From positions 175,322 to 239,321 of the forward strand of contig NZ_MSPW01000006.1 of assembly GCF_001955655.1 (NCBI RefSeq): a stretch of 64,000 bases of DNA. Reading direction: 5' to 3'. Shown here in pieces: positions 58,749-64,000 of this stretch (the first letter of the stretch is position 1; each line of letters begins with the position of its first letter). Made by a program: the position numbers and the translations under genes. Under the pieces are notes generated by a model that saw only the letters and a list, made by a program, of their open reading frames with translations, had not been told where the DNA came from and searched no databases. The stretch comes from Viridibacillus arenosi (GTDB lineage Bacteria; Bacillota; Bacilli; Bacillales_A; Planococcaceae).

Positions 58749-59993
58749 ATGGCAGAAAATCTTAACCTGTTTACATCAACACAGGCGGTTATTCACGAAG
58801 CTCTTCACAAGCTAGGCTACGATGAGGGAATGTATGAACTTTTAAAAGAGCCACTACGCATGCTAGAAGTACGTATTCCAATTAAAATGGATGATGGAAA
58901 AGTGAAAGTATTCACAGGCTACCGTGCACAACATAATGATGCAGTAGGTCCTACAAAAGGTGGCGTGCGCTTCCATCCGCAAGTTTCTGAAGATGAAGTT
59001 AAAGCGCTTTCAATGTGGATGACTTTAAAAGCAGGTATTGTTGATTTACCTTATGGCGGTGGTAAAGGTGGTATCATCTGTGATCCACGTCAAATGTCTA
59101 TGGGGGAAATTGAAAGACTAAGTCGTGGCTATGTTCGTGCTATTAGCCAATTCGTTGGACCAACAAAAGATATTCCTGCTCCAGACGTTTTCACGAACTC
59201 ACAAATCATGGCGTGGATGATGGATGAATACAGTCGTATTGATGAATTCAACTCTCCAGGTTTCATCACTGGTAAACCTATTGTTTTAGGTGGTTCACAA
59301 GGTCGTGACCGCGCAACTGCACAAGGTGTTACAATTGTGATTGAAGAAGCAGCTAAACGTCGTAATATTGACATTAAAGGTGCACGTGTCGTTATCCAAG
59401 GATTTGGTAACGCAGGTAGTTTCCTAGCTAAATTCATGAGTGATTTAGGTGCTAAAGTTATTGGTATCTCTGATGCTCACGGAGCTTTGCATGATCCAGA
59501 AGGTCTGGACATTGATTATTTACTAGATCGTCGTGACAGTTTTGGTACTGTTACAACTCTTTTTGAAAATACAATCTCCAATAAAGAACTGCTTGAATTA
59601 GATTGTGATATTTTAGTTCCTGCTGCGATTGAAAATCAAATTACTGCGGACAATGCACATAATATACGTGCAAGTATTGTAGTAGAAGCAGCAAATGGCC
59701 CGACAACTTCAGAAGCGACTAAAATTTTAAATGACCGTGGCATTCTACTAGTACCAGACGTACTAGCAAGTGCTGGAGGCGTTACAGTTTCTTACTTTGA
59801 ATGGGTTCAAAACAACCAAGGCTATTACTGGTCAGAAGAGGAAGTAAATGAAAAACTTCTTAAGAAAATGGTTGATGCATTTGATAATGTCTATACAGTT
59901 GCAACAACACGTGGTATCGATATGCGTTTAGCAGCTTATATGGTAGGTGTACGCAAAACAGCTGAGGCTTCTCGCTTCAGAGGCTGGGTATAA
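58749..59993 (+). CDS. rocG: NAD-dependent glutamate dehydrogenase (RocG/GudB type)
   Basis: A 414-residue hexameric-type glutamate dehydrogenase, converting glutamate to 2-oxoglutarate and ammonia. Substrate-binding VGPTKGGVRFHP (Lys70), Lys94 and the catalytic Lys106 in PYGGGKGG are present, and the NAD-binding VIQGFGNAGSFLA follows. The frame is open from 58695, but the ATG at 58749 after GAGGCGAG gives the family start MAENLNLF. An extended -10 (TGTTACAAT) lies at 58688-58696. Whether it is rocG or gudB cannot be told from sequence; the roc neighbours favour rocG. Confidence 0.93.
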   Translation: MAENLNLFTSTQAVIHEALHKLGYDEGMYELLKEPLRMLEVRIPIKMDDGKVKVFTGYRAQHNDAVGPTKGGVRFHPQVSEDEVKALSMWMTLKAGIVDLPYGGGKGGIICDPRQMSMGEIERLSRGYVRAISQFVGPTKDIPAPDVFTNSQIMAWMMDEYSRIDEFNSPGFITGKPIVLGGSQGRDRATAQGVTIVIEEAAKRRNIDIKGARVVIQGFGNAGSFLAKFMSDLGAKVIGISDAHGALHDPEGLDIDYLLDRRDSFGTVTTLFENTISNKELLELDCDILVPAAIENQITADNAHNIRASIVVEAANGPTTSEATKILNDRGILLVPDVLASAGGVTVSYFEWVQNNQGYYWSEEEVNEKLLKKMVDAFDNVYTVATTRGIDMRLAAYMVGVRKTAEASRFRGWV

Positions 59994-60010
59994 TCGTTAA
60001 TCTAAAAAGT

Positions 60011-60047
60011 AACCCCCAAGAACATAAAAGTGTTCTTGGGGGTTTTT
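60011..60047. terminator. Bidirectional terminator after rocG
   Basis: AACCCCCAAGAACA / TGTTCTTGGGGGTT stem with a six-base loop and T run. Confidence 0.92.
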
Positions 60048-60059
60048 ACATATTAGGCA

Positions 60060-60299
60060 TTACATCGTACGCGCAACTTGAGGTTCTGAACGCTCTATTT
60101 CTTCTGAAGGTCTAAAGAGTATCCACAAATTCACTAGACCAGCAATTCCTACAATAGTATAGATGATTCTCGATACCACACTAGCTTGTCCACCAAAAAG
60201 ACTTGCGACAACATCAAATTGAAATAAGCCAATAACACCCCAATTTAAAGCACCGATAATAGTGAAAAATAAGGCCGTTCTTTGTATAACGCTCATCAT
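60060..60299 (-). CDS. yuzA: DUF378 membrane protein (YuzA)
   Basis: A 79-residue DUF378 protein with two hydrophobic helices, the family signature ALNWGVIGLFQFD between residues 17 and 29, and a short charged tail. Function unknown. Two consecutive ATG codons follow AGGAGG; the second (60296) has the better spacing. It is convergent with rocG. Confidence 0.85.
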   Translation of the reverse strand: MMSVIQRTALFFTIIGALNWGVIGLFQFDVVASLFGGQASVVSRIIYTIVGIAGLVNLWILFRPSEEIERSEPQVARTM

Positions 60300-60353
60300 A
60301 ACACCTCCTCATACAGCTAGAGTGTGTTGTGATGTCGAAAATCATACGAGTTT

Positions 60354-61064
60354 TTATTTAATAAAGCAAATCCTCTTACTAGGTAGTTCTAGACAATTCA
60401 ATTGACCGCCAAAAACGGCGCCTCCATCAATACCAATAATATTATTTTGTCCAAAATAAACATTATGGTTATTTTCACTTTGGTGTAAATTAGAAGTTGG
60501 AGTATGTCCAAATACTATTGTTTTACTGCCAGTATAACCGTTATAAAATTCTTCGCGAATCCAAATAAGTGTTTCTTTTTCCGTTTCGCTTACAGGGATA
60601 TGAGGATCAATTCCTGCATGCACGAATATATAATCTTCGTCTTCTATATATATATGTAAATTTTTTATGAATGCTAAATGCTCATCAAGCTTTTTAGATT
60701 GTAATTGTGGAACAGTGAACTGTTCACCTTCCCCAATTCCTTGAATCTCTTCCTTAGAAAAGCCGTAGCTAAGTAAGGTTTCTTTACCTCCACACCGTTC
60801 GGTCCAATGTTTCCAAGCGTATTCCGTTTTTTCCGTAAATGCTTTTTCCATTAAATTTTCGTGATTGCCAATTAAAACAATCGCTCCGTTTTGCTGTAAC
60901 TTCATGATTAAATCTAACACATCAGCAGAATTAGGTCCTCGATCAATATAATCACCCAGTAAAACTAATCTGTCTTCATCTGGTGAATAATTTGCTAGAG
61001 TTAAGAGTTCTTGGAATTTTTTTAATTCACCGTGTATATCGCTAATTAATATTGTTTTTTGCAT
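60354..61064 (-). CDS. PPP-type serine/threonine phosphatase or Ap4A hydrolase-like protein
   Basis: A 236-residue metallophosphoesterase with the PPP signatures SDIHGELKKF (Asp9, His11), GDYIDRGPNS (Asp38) and GNHENLM (Asn67, His68), then VFVHAGIDP and FGHTPT. It resembles small bacterial phosphatases such as PrpE. Substrates may be phosphoproteins or diadenosine polyphosphates. The frame is open to 61139; the ATG at 61064 after AAAGAGAG gives the usual start. Confidence 0.87.
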   Translation of the reverse strand: MQKTILISDIHGELKKFQELLTLANYSPDEDRLVLLGDYIDRGPNSADVLDLIMKLQQNGAIVLIGNHENLMEKAFTEKTEYAWKHWTERCGGKETLLSYGFSKEEIQGIGEGEQFTVPQLQSKKLDEHLAFIKNLHIYIEDEDYIFVHAGIDPHIPVSETEKETLIWIREEFYNGYTGSKTIVFGHTPTSNLHQSENNHNVYFGQNNIIGIDGGAVFGGQLNCLELPSKRICFIK

Positions 61065-61147
61065 TTTCATCTCTCTTTTCAATTGGTTATGTATGAAAGG
61101 GAAGCATGTTATTGAAATACAGATAACAATGCGTCCCAATCTTTTAT

Positions 61148-62128
61148 TTACTTCATATTGTTAAGGTTATCGTCAAGGTGATTCCAGTTTGTAATACCAT
61201 CATCTTCGTCAAAAGCAACTGTTACTTTTGAAACTTTAGTTTGCGATAATAAAATCTTCATCAAATGATCCCTAATATCATCAACCTCAGCAAAAGTAAG
61301 CGTAGGATCTATTTCAGCAAGAACCTCTACGTGTAAAAATTCACCTTCTTTTACCACTTCTAATTTTTGTATATCACGCACATTTTTATCTTCCCATAAT
61401 AAACGTGCGATATGATTTAGCATTTCTTCATCCGTTTCACCAATGACTCCACGAGCATTTTCTAGGAATACGACACCAACTACGTAGAACATCATGAGAC
61501 CAATTAGAATAGATGCAATACCCTCTACTTGTAAGAATCCAGTGAAATGTGCGATTATCACAGCTACAAAAGCTAAAACGCCACCTAAAGTTGCTACTAA
61601 ATCTTCCATAAAGACAAGCTTTGTTGCAGGTTTTGCTCGGTTTAAATTAGCAAAGGCCCTCGGTAGGGCTGAAAAGAAAGTGGCTGACTCATTTGAATCA
61701 TGAAGAATTTCTTTCGCTGCCTTCATTAACACAATACCTTCTAATACAATACCAATTCCTAAAACGCTCAAACTAATCCACATACCATTCGAAGTAGCGG
61801 GGTGAGTAATTTGATGCCAGCCTTCTTTAATTGTTTCGTAAGATAATATTCCTACAATAATAACGGCACCTAAACACACTAAATTAACAACACGGCCGAA
61901 ACCTTTTGGGAATTGTCGAGTGGGTGCTTTTTTAGATAAAGCAGAGCCTATAAAAACAAAGAATTGGTTGGCGGAGTCTCCTAATGAGTGCATCATTTCT
62001 GCAAACATTGCAATGTTCCCTGTAAAGAAGAAAGCGACTCCTTTTAATACACCTAAAAATAAATTGACAAAAGCCGCTAATAGCGAGGGTTTATTTCCTT
62101 TTTTTAACAAACTCCAAACATTACTCAT
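61148..62128 (-). CDS. Cation diffusion facilitator family transporter
   Basis: A 326-residue CDF transporter with about six hydrophobic helices, an amphipathic GNIAMFAEMMHSLGDSANQ helix-2 segment carrying the metal-site His and Asp pair (HSLGD), and a C-terminal cytoplasmic dimerisation domain. It probably exports a divalent metal by H+ antiport; the helix-5 site is degenerate, so the metal is uncertain. It starts at ATG with GAGGAGG upstream. It is followed on the same strand by the phosphatase gene. Confidence 0.87.
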   Translation of the reverse strand: MSNVWSLLKKGNKPSLLAAFVNLFLGVLKGVAFFFTGNIAMFAEMMHSLGDSANQFFVFIGSALSKKAPTRQFPKGFGRVVNLVCLGAVIIVGILSYETIKEGWHQITHPATSNGMWISLSVLGIGIVLEGIVLMKAAKEILHDSNESATFFSALPRAFANLNRAKPATKLVFMEDLVATLGGVLAFVAVIIAHFTGFLQVEGIASILIGLMMFYVVGVVFLENARGVIGETDEEMLNHIARLLWEDKNVRDIQKLEVVKEGEFLHVEVLAEIDPTLTFAEVDDIRDHLMKILLSQTKVSKVTVAFDEDDGITNWNHLDDNLNNMK

Positions 62129-62140
62129 AAAATGCCTCCT

Positions 62141-62863
62141 CTAAGACAGGATTTCAATTTCTATTTCTTCTATATAAGGTTGTTCGCGAATGCTGTTATA
62201 TAATGAAATAGTATCTTTTTTGGGAAGAGAAGAAAAACGTAAATCAACTTCATGCTTAAATTCATTATTCTCTAGACGAATGTCTTTAATACGCATATTA
62301 TCTACATCCATATCATTCTTCTGTAAAAATAGTAAAATATCATTGATATCTTGTGTATTTTTAACGCCTATCTTTAATGATACTTCACGCATACGAAGTC
62401 GCTTAGGTCCAAATTTCATGAAAATTGGAGCAAGAATTTCTACACCAATCATAATAATAACTACAGCAATAATAGCTTGCCCATAAAAACCTGCACCAAC
62501 TGCAATACCAATTCCTGCAGCTCCCCAAATCATAGCGGCAGTTGTTAAGCCGCTTATATTGTCATTACCTCTACGTAAGATTACTCCAGCACCCAAAAAA
62601 CCAATTCCACTGACTATTTGTGCAGCTAAGCGGAGTGGATCCATTGTGACATTTATGCCGGGTACTGGTTTAGCGTTATAAACCGATTCTATTGAAATGA
62701 TTGTTAACAAACAGCTGAACGTGGCAATGACTAAACTTGTTTTCAATCCAACAGGTTTTCTTTTCAACTCTCTTTCAATACCTATGACTAAACTCAACGT
62801 AGCTGCAACAATCAACTTAATAAACATTTCATGAGTTAAAGTGTTATCCAGTAAGAAATTCAA
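62141..62863 (-). CDS. MgtC/SapB family membrane protein
   Basis: A 240-residue protein: an N-terminal MgtC domain with four to five hydrophobic helices (LSLVIGIERELKRKPVGLKT, then GIGFLGAGVILRRG) and a C-terminal ACT-like domain of about 80 residues. MgtC proteins are linked to Mg2+ limitation and acid stress; in Gram-positives the role is unclear. The TTG at 62863 follows AAGGAGG; the ATG at 62887 precedes that ribosome-binding site. It is 12 bases upstream of the CDF gene, so the two probably form an operon. Confidence 0.85.
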   Translation of the reverse strand: MNFLLDNTLTHEMFIKLIVAATLSLVIGIERELKRKPVGLKTSLVIATFSCLLTIISIESVYNAKPVPGINVTMDPLRLAAQIVSGIGFLGAGVILRRGNDNISGLTTAAMIWGAAGIGIAVGAGFYGQAIIAVVIIMIGVEILAPIFMKFGPKRLRMREVSLKIGVKNTQDINDILLFLQKNDMDVDNMRIKDIRLENNEFKHEVDLRFSSLPKKDTISLYNSIREQPYIEEIEIEILS

Positions 62864-63150
62864 TATAGTATTCCTCCTTAGTTTCATTTTTTTTATTTCG
62901 AACGCCGTTTGCTCAAGTTAAAATTATGTACATCTAGTATTCGTATTGTACACTATGTGGTTGGGGAATTTACCCTTTTCTGCTATTTAAGTTACACTTG
63001 CAGGCTGTACAGATTCCAACGTCATAACTTTTTTATTGAATGCTTTTTTGATTTTATTTATTTCTTCAATATTCTTTATGAAATTTAAGAATAAAATAGG
63101 CCAATTTAAAAAAGTAATTGGCTGTATTCAATTGATGTGAGTTAATTTTT

Positions 63151-63183
63151 AATGATTCAATTCATTCTATGGTTTGAATCATT
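63151..63183. repeat. Ten-base inverted repeat
   Basis: AATGATTCAA and TTGAATCATT, perfect, with a 13-base loop and no T run. Could be an operator or decayed hairpin. Confidence 0.5.
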
Positions 63184-63296
63184 AAGTTACATCTCGGTAG
63201 TAAGTTCAACAGTTCTTTTTACATTACAGCCTGTGCTTTTGTAGGAATGTAATTCTTCCATAAAAAAAACTTTATTCTAAAACACTATTTATCCGG

Positions 63297-63406
63297 TTGT
63301 ATTGCAAACAAAAAGAGTGTACTAATAAGTAGGGGAGTGAGACTTAATGGTAAATGGTTCAACTTTTTTGTTATTTGTAGCTTACGCATTAGCAACCGGT
63401 TATTAG
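63297..63406 (+). other. Mini-ORF 1 with promoter and ribosome-binding site
   Basis: Promoter-like TTGTAT (63297) and TACTAA (63320), 17 apart; then GGGGAG and an ATG at 63347 opening a 19-codon hydrophobic peptide MVNGSTFLLFVAYALATGY that ends at TAG (63404-63406). The same frame stays open for 38 more codons after the TAG, so this could be a truncated pseudogene. It might be a small membrane peptide. Not a confident gene. Confidence 0.3.
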
Positions 63407-63532
63407 TTATATGAGCAAGAGTTCCGAAAAAGTTTAGCATTAATGACATATACAATGAATATTAGGTTCGTACAATTACTTAATTTTTCTAATTTCCTAT
63501 TTAAGAGGAATCATATTGACTAGATTCTTCTA

Positions 63533-63644
63533 TTGAATTGTTTTACTATACTAGCTATAGTACCCAATTTGTTAGGACATAATCTTTTAAGGAGTCTTTA
63601 TAATGAGTGAGTATGAAAGTGTGCTCAATAGCGGATCTATTTGA
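63533..63644 (+). other. Mini-ORF 2 with promoter and ribosome-binding site
   Basis: TTGAAT (63533-63538) and TATAGT (63556-63561), 17 apart, AAGGAG at 63589-63594 and an ATG at 63603 opening only 13 codons (MSEYESVLNSGSI) before TGA. The regulatory signals are better than the ORF, hinting at a decayed gene or a short RNA. Confidence 0.3.
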
Positions 63645-63769
63645 AACAATTGGAGCGGTAATGTGTGGTAAACTTAAAGTATATTCTATTTCATGAAAAA
63701 CTAAAACATCCTATATTATGCTGTATATAATTAATGAAAAAAGAATATAAAGTTATTTTAAAAAAACTG

Positions 63770-63798
63770 TTGATTTTTAAAATAGCATGCTGTATAGT
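63770..63798 (+). promoter_or_regulatory. rRNA operon promoter P1
   Basis: TTGATT at 63770-63775 and TATAGT at 63793-63798, spacer 17, about 98 bases upstream of P2. Tandem promoters are the rule for Bacillus rrn operons. Confidence 0.7.
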
Positions 63799-63867
63799 AA
63801 TAAATGTCGTTAAGACGTGCTGCAAAATATGAATACAACATCTTAAAAAACTTTTTCAAAAAAGTAT

Positions 63868-63896
63868 TTGACAAAGAAAACAGATGATGATAAGAT
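63868..63896 (+). promoter_or_regulatory. rRNA operon promoter P2
   Basis: Perfect TTGACA at 63868-63873, spacer of 17, TAAGAT at 63891-63896. Confidence 0.8.
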
Positions 63897-63903
63897 ATTG
63901 AAG

Positions 63904-64000
63904 TCGCTTACGAAACGACAACAAAATGAACCTTGAAAACTGAACATGCAAGACGTTAATCAATAAATGTTTTTGAACATCAACTCTGTTGGTGGATCAA
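63904..64000 (+). other. Leader of a 16S rRNA gene, gene itself beyond the window
   Basis: Contains CCTTGAAAACTGAACA (63931-63946), a sequence that recurs in Bacillales rRNA leaders and spacers. The window ends before the 16S 5' end, so no rRNA gene is annotated. Confidence 0.8.

Larger units (their letters stand above)
62864..63769. other. AT-rich gene-free stretch before the rRNA operon
   Basis: About 900 bases with no convincing conventional gene. It holds a ten-base inverted repeat (63151-63160 with 63174-63183) and two mini-ORFs, each with a promoter and ribosome-binding site, described separately. The rest shows nothing I can name. Confidence 0.6.

Noticed and set aside
63001..63236. 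CAGGCTGTA and TACAGCCTG about 215 bases apart as ends of a small mobile element
   Set aside because: Only nine bases match, no target-site duplication and no transposase remnant are visible.

Overview
The window is about 64 kb of an AT-rich, low-GC Gram-positive chromosome. Gene content and order match the Bacillales: fadA-fadE-yusI-gcvH-yusF-yusE-metNIQ, sufCDSUB followed by yun genes, lipA-yutD, yutE-yutF, yuzB/yutJ/yuzD/yutI, yuiB/yuiD/pepA, mrpABCDEFG-yufK-pbpD-yuxJ, and patB-yugE-yugI. Start sites are typically preceded by AGGAGG-type ribosome-binding sites, and TTG and GTG starts are common. yunB points to a spore former. A Planococcaceae (Caryophanaceae) member such as Lysinibacillus or Solibacillus is the best guess; this is an inference from gene order and repeat style, not a proof.

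Layout. 1-4133: end of the fatty-acid beta-oxidation genes (fadA partial, fadE), an ArsC/Spx-like protein, glycine-cleavage H protein, a TOPRIM protein and a thioredoxin-like protein. 4190-6976: SAM riboswitch controlling the methionine importer metNIQ. 7233-15503: amino-acid/dicarboxylate symporter, then divergent gltC/gltAB (glutamate synthase) with two operator palindromes between them. 15892-21088: sufCDSUB Fe-S assembly operon. 21262-27836: yunF, a TauE-like exporter, yunD, an HD-GYP c-di-GMP phosphodiesterase, sporulation gene yunB, lipA and yutD. 27909-28530: a tandemly duplicated, highly structured intergenic repeat. 28528-38962: small Fe-S/thiol and redox proteins, two type-II NADH dehydrogenases (one with a Rex-type operator over its promoter), a Nudix hydrolase, membrane proteins, leucyl aminopeptidase and a Gly-Pro-Asn repeat protein. 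39007-45499: Mrp Na+/H+ antiporter operon on the minus strand and yufK. 45558-54308: pbpD, an MFS exporter, cyclophilin, patB, yugE, an XRE regulator, a neurotransmitter:sodium symporter, a broken ECF sigma-factor gene and yugI. 54344-59993: arginine/ornithine catabolism to 2-oxoglutarate (rocA, rocD, glutamate dehydrogenase) beside a divergent regulator built like a sigma-54 activator but lacking its key loop. 60060-62863: yuzA, a PPP-type phosphatase, a CDF metal transporter and an MgtC-like membrane protein. 62864-64000: AT-rich non-coding DNA ending in tandem promoters and the leader of an rRNA operon whose 16S gene lies beyond the window.

Together the genes link nitrogen balance (gltAB makes glutamate; rocG and rocD feed and drain it), cofactor assembly (SUF, LipA, NifU/IscA-type carriers, GcvH), NADH oxidation and Na+/pH homeostasis. 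The points most worth a second look are the duplicated covarying hairpin repeat with CsrB-like GGA loops, the degenerate sigma-54-type activator at the roc locus, the frameshifted ECF sigma gene that keeps an ECF-type promoter, the Rex-type site over the yutJ promoter, and the terminator-like hairpin that contains the yunB ribosome-binding site.
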